A stretch of 64,000 bases of DNA from Gallibacterium genomosp. 3 (GCF_001678475.1 NZ_JTJR01000034.1:1-64000), one strand, 5' to 3'. Shown: positions 1 through 9,484, numbered from the stretch's first letter. Notes: generated by a model from the letters alone, not told the origin. Numbers and translations: made by a program.

Positions 1-23
1 AAGAAAGAATATATTGCCCCTCC

Positions 24-113
24 CCTTTAAGGGGTAATGGTAGCACTATTGTGCGGTTGTTAGTTTTCACATGCCCCTTGAGGGGCATGTGAAGTAATAG
101 ACCCTTATAGGGT
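24..113. other. Cluster of three short perfect or near-perfect hairpins
   Basis: Three inverted repeats follow each other at the left edge. The first is CCCCTTTAAGGGG (24-36). The second is a 12-bp stem with a 4-base loop (66-77 / 82-93), based on CACATGCCCC. The third is ACCCTTATAGGGT (101-113). They are much richer in G and C than the DNA around them and none has a clean T tract. They could be the end of an element or leader lying left of the window. No gene is visible here. Confidence 0.5.
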
Positions 114-118
114 AACCT

Positions 119-142
119 AAAAACCGCATGTTTTACGTGCGG
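119..142 (-). terminator. Rho-independent terminator of the methyltransferase gene
   Basis: The arms CCGCATG (124-130) and CGTGCGG (136-142) form a 7-bp stem with one G-U pair around a five-base loop. Read on the minus strand the stem is followed by five T. It lies about 27 bases after the stop codon of the minus-strand methyltransferase gene, which is where its terminator should be. Confidence 0.65.
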
Positions 143-168
143 ATTGTTATTTAAATGATATTTCTCAG

Positions 169-1680
169 TTATTTTATTTTGGCATTAAGATAATTTCTTT
201 CAATAAATGATCTTATTTCAGCAACAAAGGTTTTTACTTTTTGTTGTTGTTCTTCTAAATCGTCAGGTGAAAGATTTTTTTCCATATTATCTAATAGAAT
301 ATTAATAATTTCTTCATCCGTTCTTGTTCCATCTAATAATTGGAAAACCTGCCCCTCTAAATTACTTAACTCCATAATATAGCCTTGAAAATTAGCTAAT
401 TTAATAATTGGATGCTGTGTAGTAATAAGATAATTAATTATTTTTCGGTAAGGTTCATATACATTTAGTTTATCTTCTTGTACTATAGCTCTAAATTGAG
501 TTGTGGCATAGATATTATCTTCATAAATAATATTAGAGACAATTTTTGTATAGATTGCCTTAGTGTCTGTATCTACAGAATAATATTTTTTAATAAAGTC
601 TTCCACTTTAATCATATTTGGAAATTCTTTTCTTAAATTATTTAAAATATTATTTGTAACTTCGTCATTACTTTTAACTTCATTATTTTTGAGGAAAATA
701 TAAAGCTCATTTATATTACTGATAGATAGGTCCTTAGATACCTTAATGTTATCTTTATTACGCTTATGTGTAATAATACTGCGTCTAAACTGAGTATTTT
801 TCATAAAATCGTAATATTGTTCTTTTTGGATGGTATTATTCAGACATTCTTTATTTAAGATATTTTCAATTTCATCATTACTAAAACTAGGGAAGGTAGT
901 ATTAAGTGAGGAGTCTGCAATATGAACAAGATCAAATTCATTTAATTTTTGATTAAATTCATATAAATACATTGGATTATTATTTTCTTCATAATACTCA
1001 TGATAGATATAATAACTATCTTTTCCTCTAATTGTTTTTGCATAACTTTTTAAATCTTCAGGTAGGAATGAATGCTCCTCTAAGAATTCTAATGCTCCTT
1101 TGCCATAGCTGACCTTATCTTTTGTTTCTATTTCTAAGCCATGTTCTTTAAGCATCTTTATGCGGAGTAACATAATATCTTTTAAAACTTCAATTTTTTT
1201 CCAACCTGGATAAGTGTTGTAAGAAATAATGGCAGATCCATTATCAGAAAGATGCTTTTGGATAATTTCTAAAATTTTATTTTGTACGGGTTCTGGTACC
1301 CAGCTAAATACGCCATGACAAATAATATAGTCAAATTGACCAAAACTTTTGTCGAAATCCATAATATTCTTATGATAGAGTTGAATATTTTTTAATCCTA
1401 TATGCTCAATCAACGTTTGTCCTGCTTTGATTTGTTGCTCAGAAAGATCAATGCCAATAAATTCGGCTTGAGGATTAGCAAGTGCAAGAGATAGAATATT
1501 CCCGCCATAGGAACAACCAATCTCTAAAACTCGAGCAGTGTTGAGATCTGGGGTTTCAAAACCAAAGAGTTTTAAGATCGTTTTTTGTTTATCTGGAAAG
1601 GTTAGAGCGAAGGGCTTTGATTGGTAAGGAAGTTCGTCATAACTTTGTTTTGTTCTTTGAATGTTAGTTTCAGTATTCAT
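169..1680 (-). CDS. Class I SAM-dependent methyltransferase with regulatory domain (protein-lysine methyltransferase type)
   Basis: A 503-residue protein. The N-terminal half is a Rossmann methyltransferase: motif I is VLEIGCSYGGN at residues 51-61, followed by an acidic strand end (FIGIDLSEQQI) typical of SAM binding. The middle and C-terminal parts resemble the methyltransferase regulatory domain and the C-terminal winged-helix-like domain of the family that includes the Rickettsia outer-membrane-protein lysine methyltransferases PKMT1 and PKMT2. The substrate here is unknown; methylation of a surface protein lysine is only an inference from family architecture. The gene stands alone, with its own terminator on the left and an AT-rich gap on the right. 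It is visibly more AT-rich than the housekeeping genes nearby, which suggests transfer. Confidence 0.8.
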   Translation of the reverse strand: MNTETNIQRTKQSYDELPYQSKPFALTFPDKQKTILKLFGFETPDLNTARVLEIGCSYGGNILSLALANPQAEFIGIDLSEQQIKAGQTLIEHIGLKNIQLYHKNIMDFDKSFGQFDYIICHGVFSWVPEPVQNKILEIIQKHLSDNGSAIISYNTYPGWKKIEVLKDIMLLRIKMLKEHGLEIETKDKVSYGKGALEFLEEHSFLPEDLKSYAKTIRGKDSYYIYHEYYEENNNPMYLYEFNQKLNEFDLVHIADSSLNTTFPSFSNDEIENILNKECLNNTIQKEQYYDFMKNTQFRRSIITHKRNKDNIKVSKDLSISNINELYIFLKNNEVKSNDEVTNNILNNLRKEFPNMIKVEDFIKKYYSVDTDTKAIYTKIVSNIIYEDNIYATTQFRAIVQEDKLNVYEPYRKIINYLITTQHPIIKLANFQGYIMELSNLEGQVFQLLDGTRTDEEIINILLDNMEKNLSPDDLEEQQQKVKTFVAEIRSFIERNYLNAKIK

Positions 1681-1827
1681 AAAAAGTCCTTGTAATGATG
1701 ATATTTATGCATTTTGCACTTATTTAAATAAAATGATTATAAATATATATTCTTTTTAAAGAAATGAAATTGATTTATCACAAGGATTGAAAAAGAATGT
1801 AAGTTGATTAATGATATTTAAGTTTTA

Positions 1828-2517
1828 TTACTGACGATCATCAACGCCAATTAGTAAATAACGACCATTAATATCGCTTAAACTACGAAAGCCAATGTTA
1901 AAAATCTGATACGGACGAACACGACCTTTTACTTGTGTGTAATCGAAGTTGTCATGATGGTGGCCATGAAAGATCTTTTTTACCCCCATGCTTTCCGCTA
2001 ATCGATTAATTACAGCGAAGCCAGAAGGATGAGGTTTAGGAGCTTCATGACAAATCAGAATATCCGCTTGTTGGTTTGCTAGAGTATCTACATCCGAAGG
2101 GAAAATAGATGTACGGTGACGTAATGGTAACCCGCCATTCCAAATTTTATCTTGTGTACAATATTGGCAATAATGAATTGGATCAAGAAATAACGGTTTG
2201 TTTGGCGGCATCCAGATTTGTCCTCGGAATACACCGCCTAGACCAGCAATTTTGACTCCTTCAATCTCAACAACTTTACCGTGAAGATTACGTTGTTTCC
2301 ATTGACTGCCCCAAATTGCCTCGAAAGCTGCAACAGTTTTACTGTCATGATTACCATGGATAAACCAAAGATCGCAGTGTTGTGCAAGTCTATCAAGCTC
2401 TGAACAGTCTGTAAGCTGTAAATCACCTAGGATAATCAACGAGATCGGTTGATTATCCTGAATAAATGGATAGAGATGTTCGAAATATCCGTGAGGATCG
2501 CCGGCAAAAAGAAGCAT
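1828..2517 (-). CDS. Calcineurin-like metallophosphoesterase
   Basis: A 229-residue cytoplasmic protein with the metal-binding signature of metallophosphoesterases in order: GDPHG near the N-terminus, GDLQ, GNHD, an isolated histidine in ICHEA and GHHH near the C-terminus. These bind a two-metal centre that hydrolyses phosphate esters. The physiological substrate cannot be told from sequence. It begins seven bases after the nadR stop codon on the same strand, so the two are probably cotranscribed. That hints at a link to NAD or nucleotide metabolism, but this is inference from position only. Confidence 0.8.
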   Translation of the reverse strand: MLLFAGDPHGYFEHLYPFIQDNQPISLIILGDLQLTDCSELDRLAQHCDLWFIHGNHDSKTVAAFEAIWGSQWKQRNLHGKVVEIEGVKIAGLGGVFRGQIWMPPNKPLFLDPIHYCQYCTQDKIWNGGLPLRHRTSIFPSDVDTLANQQADILICHEAPKPHPSGFAVINRLAESMGVKKIFHGHHHDNFDYTQVKGRVRPYQIFNIGFRSLSDINGRYLLIGVDDRQ

Positions 2518-2524
2518 GGATTAC

Positions 2525-3840
<1,316 letters not shown>

Positions 3841-3904
3841 ATTCTTATGTTGTCTATATTAGCTATTTTTAAGATTGATTACACATTAAAGTGTATTTTA
3901 TATG

Positions 3905-4165
3905 CTACGTTTTTGGCGTTTCATTTTGTTGTTGTAATAATGCGTCAACACGAGCTTCTAAAGCGGTGAGTTTTTCACGTGTACGTAATAACACTTGTGT
4001 TTGTACATCAAACTCTTCACGAGTGACAACATCTAATTTAGAGAGTTGAGCTTGTAAGACTTGTTTTAATTTTGATTCGACATCATTACCAATGTCTTTG
4101 ATACCTTGAGGTAAGTTGTTTTGGACTTGCTGAATGATTTCTTCAATTTTTTTAGGATTTAACAT
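3905..4165 (-). CDS. ubiK: Ubiquinone biosynthesis accessory factor UbiK (YqiC/BMFP family)
   Basis: An 86-residue protein starting MLNPKKIEEI. A longer frame exists upstream, but this ATG is preceded by a good ribosome site (GAGGTG), so the shorter start is chosen. The C-terminal half is a predicted coiled coil (TREKLTALEARVDALLQQQ), typical of the BMFP family, which trimerises. In E. coli UbiK binds UbiJ and helps the aerobic ubiquinone complex. The gene diverges from the ribB riboswitch region and ends about 115 bases before nadR. Confidence 0.85.
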   Translation of the reverse strand: MLNPKKIEEIIQQVQNNLPQGIKDIGNDVESKLKQVLQAQLSKLDVVTREEFDVQTQVLLRTREKLTALEARVDALLQQQNETPKT

Positions 4166-4219
4166 AAGCACCTCATAAAATTTAATGGATTTATTGTAAG
4201 AGAAAAACGGGAAATTTAC

Positions 4220-4248
4220 TAGGCAAGGCAAATTTTTTCTTTTATACT
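4220..4248 (+). promoter_or_regulatory. Candidate sigma-70 promoter for the ribB riboswitch transcript
   Basis: TAGGCA (4220-4225), 17 bases, then TATACT (4243-4248), ending about nine bases before the first conserved riboswitch bases. The -10 is good and the -35 matches four of six. The position fits a transcript starting just before the aptamer. Confidence 0.5.
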
Positions 4249-4256
4249 TCTTTCCG

Positions 4257-4391
4257 CATTCTCAGGGCGGGGTGAAATTCCCCACCGGTGGTAAGCGTCA
4301 GTAAGCCCACGAGCGTTCATATTTGTATATGAAGTCAGCAGATTTGGTGAAAATCCAAAGCCGACAGTGACAGTCTGGATGGTAGAGAATA
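4257..4391 (+). promoter_or_regulatory. FMN riboswitch (RFN element)
   Basis: Shows the conserved blocks of the FMN aptamer in order: the CTCAGGGCGGGGTGAAATTC start, CCCACCGGTGGTA, AGCCCACGAGCG, GTCAGCAGATTTGGTG, AATCCAAAGCCGACAGT and the closing GTCTGGATGGTAGAGAA that pairs with the start (TTCTC with GAGAA). It binds flavin mononucleotide and lowers expression of riboflavin genes. It is followed by ribB, the usual target in gammaproteobacteria. Confidence 0.97.
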
Positions 4392-4614
4392 GCGGTATCT
4401 CAAAGATAAAAAACACTATTTAATCTATTTAAATAGTGCTGTAATGTTATTAATATTCAATATGATAGAAATGATCTTATCTAGGCTATATTCACTAATA
4501 TAGCAATAAGTTAATTTGTAGCATATAGAGATTGATATCAATTATTTCCTTGTCTGCCGTACTTCCCTTATAGCCCTGATTCTGGTACTAACAATTAACA
4601 AAGGATAATTTACC
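4392..4614 (+). other. Long ribB leader with a hairpin between riboswitch and start codon
   Basis: About 220 bases lie between the aptamer and ribB. They hold an AT-rich 9-bp hairpin (4414-4422 / 4430-4438) without a clear T tract, a 12-bp palindrome ATTGATATCAAT (4531-4542), and the segment CCCTGATTCTGGTA just before the start. I recall a similar segment in the E. coli ribB leader. The ribosome site AAAGGA lies at about -14. With no obvious terminator, control is more likely translational or Rho-dependent; this is inference. Confidence 0.5.
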
Positions 4615-5253
4615 ATGAGTCAGTCAATTCTTTCTCAATTTGGCAATGCGGAGCAACGTGTGCTTAATGCGATTGCCGCCTTACAACAAGGCAAAGGTGT
4701 ATTAGTGTTGGATGATGAAGATCGTGAAAATGAAGGTGATTTGATCTATCCAGCAGAAACCATTACGCCAGCACAAATGGCAAAACTCATTCGTTATGGA
4801 AGTGGGATTGTTTGCCTTTGTATTACAGATGAACTTTGCCAACAACTCGATTTACCACCAATGGTAGAAAATAATACGAGTGTAAACCGTACTGCATTTA
4901 CCGTAACGATTGAAGCGGCAAAAGGTGTTTCTACGGGGGTATCAGCACGGGATCGTGTTACCACGGTAAAAACAGCGGTAGCAGATGGTGCTAAACCAAG
5001 CGATTTGCATCGTCCAGGACATATTTTCCCATTACGTGCGAATGATAAAGGTGTTTTGGGGCGTCGGGGTCATACGGAAGCTTCTGTTGATTTAGCTGAA
5101 TTAGCTGGTTTTAAACGTGCGGGAGTAATTTGTGAAATTACTAATGATGATGGCACAATGGCGCGCGCACCAGAAATTGTGAAATTTGCTTTAGAACAAG
5201 GCTATCCAGTAGTCACTATTGAGGATTTAGTGGCGTATAAGTTAGCACATTAA
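4615..5253 (+). CDS. ribB: 3,4-dihydroxy-2-butanone-4-phosphate synthase RibB
   Basis: A 212-residue protein, close to the 217 of E. coli. It converts ribulose 5-phosphate to the four-carbon unit of riboflavin. Visible family motifs are [10 protein letters not shown] near residues 33-42 (metal and substrate binding), [15 protein letters not shown] and [15 protein letters not shown]. It lacks a fused GTP cyclohydrolase II domain, so it is the single-function enterobacterial type. An FMN riboswitch lies upstream and a terminator follows immediately, so it is a single-gene transcript. Confidence 0.97.
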   Translation: MSQSILSQFGNAEQRVLNAIAALQQGKGVLVLDDEDRENEGDLIYPAETITPAQMAKLIRYGSGIVCLCITDELCQQLDLPPMVENNTSVNRTAFTVTIEAAKGVSTGVSARDRVTTVKTAVADGAKPSDLHRPGHIFPLRANDKGVLGRRGHTEASVDLAELAGFKRAGVICEITNDDGTMARAPEIVKFALEQGYPVVTIEDLVAYKLAH

Positions 5254-5257
5254 TAAG

Positions 5258-5292
5258 AATACCTGCTTTAAGTACACGTTAAAGCAGGTATT
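5258..5292. terminator. Bidirectional hairpin between ribB and the hip operon
   Basis: A perfect 13-bp stem (5258-5270 / 5280-5292; AATACCTGCTTTA and its complement) with a nine-base loop begins four bases after the ribB stop. On the minus strand it follows the end of the hip operon remnant. T-rich flanks exist on both sides, so it probably serves both directions. Confidence 0.75.
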
Positions 5293-5300
5293 TCTTAGTA

Positions 5301-5426
5301 TTAGTTTAATAATCTTTCTATTTCACAACTTTTTCCATTTTGGAAAATTAATTTATTGTCATAAGAATATTTATCATAAGATAAAATGGCTTCTTCTCCA
5401 TAGGTATATTCATAGTAATTTTTATT
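5301..5426 (-). pseudogene. Start-less 41-codon coding remnant downstream of hipT
   Basis: Read on the minus strand, a frame opens after a stop at 5427-5429 and runs 41 codons to TAA at 5301-5303. Its composition looks protein-like (for example YTYGEEAILSYDKYSYDN, then NGKSCEIERLLN). It contains no ATG, GTG or TTG start near its beginning and is not in the hipT frame. I read it as the C-terminal end of a gene whose front part was lost, perhaps when the hip operon inserted. I do not recognise the family. Confidence 0.4.
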
Positions 5427-5434
5427 TTATGTTC

Positions 5435-6457
5435 TCAACACTCATATACTCGCAGTAATTTTAATCGTTGTAGGTAGCATTGGGTAATTTGAATTAAATG
5501 TTGTTGTGGAATAAAAGAATGTTGGTAAGTGGTTAAAACAGTATTTTCCTCTTTAAGGATTTCTGGTATTAGCTTTTCTCTTAATAATTTTGCATTAATA
5601 CCAATATTTTCCCCAAATTCAATAAAATCTTTTCCTATATATTGACCATATATGGTATCAAAACCATCAGCGAGTTTTTTTCCACCTTCCTCTTTCTCCA
5701 GTAAAGGTAAAGCAAGATAACAACTATTAAAGACTTCTGGATAAGGGCAAACAGAAACAAAATCATAGATTGGTGCTAGATCAATACTTCTATCTTCGTT
5801 ATAAATCAATGAGAAATTGCGTAAGTGTAGGTCATTGTTTCCTAATAGATAGGCATAGACAATGCGTCTAAATAACTCTATTTTCTGTGATAAATCACTA
5901 CGAGTATGTTTTAAAATAAATTTGGCTATTCGTTCGTAACTGATATATTGCTCTTCATTTTGTCCGGTTTTTCCATATTTATCAGTAATATTCATTGCCC
6001 CATCAAGTTGTTCTTGATGAATAGGTATTCCATTATTTGTACGATCAAACCGCTTAATCACAAAGGCATTTTCAATGTTAGCTTGTAAAGTGAACTGTAC
6101 CAATCCATTTGCGGGGACCTTAAATCCTAAAGTACGCATTACTGCCATCGTTGCATGTTCATTTTCGGCTAAATAAGGATATTCTTCAGGAGATGGTTTT
6201 AGGATAAATTGCCCTTGTTTATCAATAGTATCAAATTGTTGATCTTTTATGATTAATTGTAGTTTTGGTTGATAACCAGAAATGCTCATTCCTTTTTGTG
6301 TTATAGGTTTTGTTTGGAAAAAGTCTGCACGACTAAAAGGAAGCCGAAAATTAAAATCTGTCTTGCCAACCAAAGATTTTGCACCTTGTTTACTATATCC
6401 CGTTTGCTGCTCTTCTATGGTTGTGAGAGGTATCAGTAATATATGGCAATAATTCAT
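5435..6457 (-). CDS. hipT: HipT toxin kinase of a three-component HipBST system
   Basis: A 340-residue HipA-fold serine/threonine kinase lacking the N-terminal subdomain 1 found in HipA, which is encoded separately by the gene before it. It has the double-serine gatekeeper motif KGMSISGYQPK with Ser58 and Ser60, matching the SIS motif (Ser57/Ser59) of E. coli O127 HipT as I recall it. The catalytic segment GNNDLHLRN has Asp209, and YDFVS has Asp232 for metal binding. E. coli HipT phosphorylates tryptophanyl-tRNA synthetase and stalls translation; the same target is likely here by homology. The start codon shares one base with the hipS stop, so the two are translationally coupled. No truncation is visible. 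Confidence 0.88.
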   Translation of the reverse strand: MNYCHILLIPLTTIEEQQTGYSKQGAKSLVGKTDFNFRLPFSRADFFQTKPITQKGMSISGYQPKLQLIIKDQQFDTIDKQGQFILKPSPEEYPYLAENEHATMAVMRTLGFKVPANGLVQFTLQANIENAFVIKRFDRTNNGIPIHQEQLDGAMNITDKYGKTGQNEEQYISYERIAKFILKHTRSDLSQKIELFRRIVYAYLLGNNDLHLRNFSLIYNEDRSIDLAPIYDFVSVCPYPEVFNSCYLALPLLEKEEGGKKLADGFDTIYGQYIGKDFIEFGENIGINAKLLREKLIPEILKEENTVLTTYQHSFIPQQHLIQITQCYLQRLKLLRVYEC

Positions 6458-6774
6458 TATGTCTCCCGAAAGATTTGTATTGCACCTAGCATATTTTCAC
6501 CATTATTAAGGAGTAACCCAAATAGATCATCTTCATCTGTTTTTTGCAAAGTAGAATAAGTTTTTTTTAGCCATCCCTCAGGAACGAGAGATGCAAAATA
6601 AGGGAATAGTGTTTTAGCATGAAACTCTCTTTTTTCGAGAGGTAAACTTAAAGACAGGGGAATTCCCACATAATCGAGATCGTAATAAAAATGGAAACCA
6701 TCGCTATCTTGCGACAAAATGCCGATTGGTTTGCCATATAAAAAAACTTTTCCTACACGAGTTAAAGGCTGCAT
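6457..6774 (-). CDS. hipS: HipS antitoxin (HipA subdomain-1-like small protein)
   Basis: A 105-residue protein corresponding to the N-terminal domain of HipA: it begins GKVFLYGKPIGILSQD and contains LPLEKREF and FFxxLVPEG-like sequence (YFASLVPEGWL). In the HipBST system this small protein, not HipB, is the main antitoxin that neutralises HipT. It overlaps hipB by 13 bases and hipT by one base, so the three form a tight operon in the order hipB-hipS-hipT. Confidence 0.85.
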   Translation of the reverse strand: MQPLTRVGKVFLYGKPIGILSQDSDGFHFYYDLDYVGIPLSLSLPLEKREFHAKTLFPYFASLVPEGWLKKTYSTLQKTDEDDLFGLLLNNGENMLGAIQIFRET

Positions 6775-7070
6775 AACGCTATTCCTAATGCTTCAGCAAC
6801 TAGTAATACACTTGAAAATTTGACCTGTGCAGGATTTTTAAAAATCCGTTTTAATGTTGAAACCGATAATTCTGTTTGTAGTGATAAGGTTTCTAAATCA
6901 ATGCCTAAATCTTTACGTTTTTGATTAAGCATTTGCCCAAAAATGATCGTATCAGTGATTTTACTTTTTGTTAGTTGCGATTGTTGATGAAGTTGTTCAT
7001 CTAATAGTTGCTGCTGAATTTTCTTTAACTGTTCAATTTGCGTTTCAAGAGCTAAATGTAATGCCACCAT
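6762..7070 (-). CDS. hipB: HipB-like DNA-binding component of HipBST
   Basis: A 102-residue protein. Residues about 8-36 are glutamine-rich and probably helical; residues about 41-102 form a helix-turn-helix (RKDLGIDLETLSLQTELSVSTLKRIFK in its core). It is first in the three-gene hip operon. HipB of this type binds the operon promoter and strengthens HipS action. Upstream DNA carries AT-rich palindromes that could be its operators. No strong ribosome site precedes the ATG, which may keep expression low. Confidence 0.8.
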   Translation of the reverse strand: MVALHLALETQIEQLKKIQQQLLDEQLHQQSQLTKSKITDTIIFGQMLNQKRKDLGIDLETLSLQTELSVSTLKRIFKNPAQVKFSSVLLVAEALGIALCSL

Positions 7071-7217
7071 AGTTCATATATAACCTTATTTTTGTTAAAA
7101 TTTAATCAAAAGAATCATATATGATATATAACAAAAGTTATAGCTTTTTTTTGAGCTTATTTCATATTTTTTAGTAAAAAAAGTTTATTTAAGAACCATT
7201 ATAAATTTATAAAGTTC
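7071..7217 (-). promoter_or_regulatory. hip operon promoter region with palindromes
   Basis: This AT-rich gap between tusA and hipB contains a perfect 12-bp palindrome ATCATATATGAT (7114-7125), a perfect 14-bp palindrome TTATAAATTTATAA (7199-7212) inside a TAAGAAC/GTTCTTA stem, and the direct repeat ATATATAAC at 7076-7084 and 7124-7132, 48 bases apart. These are candidate HipB operators. Because the region is so AT-rich, some palindromes may be chance. Confidence 0.4.
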
Positions 7218-7457
7218 TTATTTCCCTTTCTTAATCCAGTATTGATAAGGTGTTGTAGCGGTTTCACTTTGTAATAATGTATGTTCCATAAATTGGCAGA
7301 AACCGGGGATATCTCTGGTGGTGGCAGGATCATCAGCAAGGATTAATAAAACCTCTCCATTCTGCATCTCACGAATTTTTTTGCGTACTAGCATGACAGG
7401 TTCTGGGCAGCGTAATCCTTGTGTATCAAGTGTTTGATTAATTTTCCATTCGGTCAT
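7218..7457 (-). CDS. tusA: Sulfur carrier protein TusA
   Basis: A 79-residue protein with the TusA signature [19 protein letters not shown]. The cysteine in the CPxP motif accepts persulfide from IscS and passes it to TusD for 2-thiouridine synthesis in tRNA. The length matches the family (81 in E. coli). It diverges from pepQ. Confidence 0.93.
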   Translation of the reverse strand: MTEWKINQTLDTQGLRCPEPVMLVRKKIREMQNGEVLLILADDPATTRDIPGFCQFMEHTLLQSETATTPYQYWIKKGK

Positions 7458-7531
7458 ATGATTGCTACTTATTATGAATAAAGTGGTAATGATACTGCAT
7501 TTTTAGTCGAGATGGGATAGTGGAGGAAAGA

Positions 7532-8854
7532 ATGAAAACGTTATTCAATGCACATTTAGCACATATACAAGAAATTATTAAAGAGGCTTTATCTTGTTGT
7601 CGTTTGGATGGCGTTTGGATTTATGCAGGGCAAGCAGATCATTATTTCTTAGATGATCAAACAAAATCATTTCATATTAACCCTTATTTTAATTATGTAG
7701 TACCTATGCCAAAGGCAGAGGGTAGTTGGGTATTTTTAGATGGGTATAGCAAACCAAAATTATATTTCTATCAACCTAAAGATTATTGGTATTTTGTAGA
7801 AGCATTGCCTGATGATTTTTGGTGTGATGCCTTTGAATGGGAAGTCATTACTCAACCAGAACAAATTAGACAAGTGATCAATAATCGTACTAATTGCGCT
7901 TTTATTGGTGAAGATGATCAGTTAGCAAAATCATTAGGCTTTTTCTCAATTAATGACCGTAAGCTATTGAATATTCTTAATTATTATCGAGCGTACAAAA
8001 CAGAATATGAAATAGAATGTATTTTCCAAGCACAAAAGCCAGCTTTATTCGGGCATATAGCAGCAAAACAAGCTTTTGAAGAGGGACAAAGTGAATTTGC
8101 GATTAACTTAGCCTATTTACAAGCTAGTGAGCAGTCGGATCTCAATGTACCTTATGGCAATATTATTGCAATTAATGAACATGGTGCAGTGTTGCATTAC
8201 AATCGGTTAGCAACTAAAACGCCAGAAACACGGCGTAGTTTTTTAATTGACGCCGGGGCAACTTATTTAGGATACGCATCAGATATTACTCGTACTTATC
8301 AATATGAAAAGAATGATCTGTTTGCAGGATTGTTGCAAGGTATGGAACAAATTAAGCGAGATATTATTGCTGAATTACAAGTAGGCTATAATTATTTGAC
8401 TTATCACACCCAAGTCCAGCAACGAATTTCAAAGTTACTGCAAGAGAGTGGTTTAATTAACTTACCGGCTGAGCAAATTTTTGATCTCGGGATTAACCGT
8501 GCTTTCTTACCACATGGCTTAGGGCATTTCCTTGGTTTACAGGTGCATGATATTGGTGGTTGGCAACAAAATAAACGAGGGGCAATTAAACGTCCACCAG
8601 AAGTTTATCCTAGTTTACGTTGTACACGTGAATTAGCTGAAGGAATGGTATTAACGATTGAACCTGGTTTATATTTTATTGAATTATTATTGCAAGAATG
8701 GCGAGCTCATCCATTAGCAGATAAATTTGATTGGCGTGCGATTGAAATGCTAAAAGGTTTTGGTGGAATTCGTACAGAAGATAATATTGTGATGCGGGCT
8801 ACTGGAGCTGAAAATTTGACAGTAAAAATGCAACAAACATTGAACCTTAGCTAA
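7532..8854 (+). CDS. pepQ: Xaa-Pro dipeptidase PepQ
   Basis: A 440-residue cytoplasmic metallopeptidase that cleaves X-Pro dipeptides. The ATG at 7532 is chosen over an upstream GTG because GGAGGA sits at the right distance before it. The pita-bread metal ligands are visible in order: two Asp in DAGATYLGYASDITRTY, His in LPHGLGHFLGLQVHD, Glu in TIEPGLYF and Glu in GIRTEDNIV. It is first of a pepQ-yigZ-hemG run. In E. coli trkH lies between yigZ and hemG; it is absent here. Confidence 0.95.
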   Translation: MKTLFNAHLAHIQEIIKEALSCCRLDGVWIYAGQADHYFLDDQTKSFHINPYFNYVVPMPKAEGSWVFLDGYSKPKLYFYQPKDYWYFVEALPDDFWCDAFEWEVITQPEQIRQVINNRTNCAFIGEDDQLAKSLGFFSINDRKLLNILNYYRAYKTEYEIECIFQAQKPALFGHIAAKQAFEEGQSEFAINLAYLQASEQSDLNVPYGNIIAINEHGAVLHYNRLATKTPETRRSFLIDAGATYLGYASDITRTYQYEKNDLFAGLLQGMEQIKRDIIAELQVGYNYLTYHTQVQQRISKLLQESGLINLPAEQIFDLGINRAFLPHGLGHFLGLQVHDIGGWQQNKRGAIKRPPEVYPSLRCTRELAEGMVLTIEPGLYFIELLLQEWRAHPLADKFDWRAIEMLKGFGGIRTEDNIVMRATGAENLTVKMQQTLNLS

Positions 8855-8862
8855 GAGGTACT

Positions 8863-9474
8863 ATGCAATATCCTGTATTACAAGAACCTGTTAGCTTTAG
8901 TGAAGAAATTAAAAAAAGTCGCTTTATTTGTTATCTACAACCAGTCAAAAATCTTGAAGAAGCGAAACAATTTTGGCAACAAGTCAGAGCGGAACACCCT
9001 GATGCTCGACATCATTGTTGGGCGACAGTCGCTGGTGCACCAAATGATTCACAACAATATGGATTTTCTGATGATGGAGAACCATCAGGCACAGCAGGCA
9101 AGCCTATGCTGAATGTGTTATTAGGTAGCGGTTTGGGTGAAATTTGTGCCGTTGTTGTGCGTTATTACGGAGGCATTTTATTGGGCACGGGTGGTTTAGT
9201 ACGAGCTTATGGCAATGGGGTACAGCAAGCACTAAAATTAGCCAAAACAATAATTAAAATTGAACGAGAACCGTATCAATTAGTGTGTCAATATCCACAA
9301 TGGGCTTGGTTGGAACCAATGTTAAAACATTTTGATGTGGAAATTTTACAGCAACAATTTACGGATCAGGTCTGTTTGACTTTAGCGATTGCCCCAGAAG
9401 AAGCCAGCCTGTTAGATCAACAATTAAATGAACGTTCTGCAGGACAACTCCAATTACAACGAAAAGAAGATTGA
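8863..9474 (+). CDS. yigZ: IMPACT/YigZ family protein
   Basis: A 203-residue protein of the YigZ/IMPACT family, close to the E. coli length of 204. The N-terminal domain shows the family core KKSRFICYLQPV, DARHHCWA, SDDGEPSGTAGKP and VVRYYGGILLGTGGLVRAYG. The C-terminal part is the RNA-binding-like DUF1949 domain. The biochemical role is not settled; the eukaryotic relatives act on translation control. It follows pepQ by eight bases and precedes hemG by ten. Confidence 0.93.
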   Translation: MQYPVLQEPVSFSEEIKKSRFICYLQPVKNLEEAKQFWQQVRAEHPDARHHCWATVAGAPNDSQQYGFSDDGEPSGTAGKPMLNVLLGSGLGEICAVVVRYYGGILLGTGGLVRAYGNGVQQALKLAKTIIKIEREPYQLVCQYPQWAWLEPMLKHFDVEILQQQFTDQVCLTLAIAPEEASLLDQQLNERSAGQLQLQRKED

Positions 9475-9484
9475 GTAATATTTT

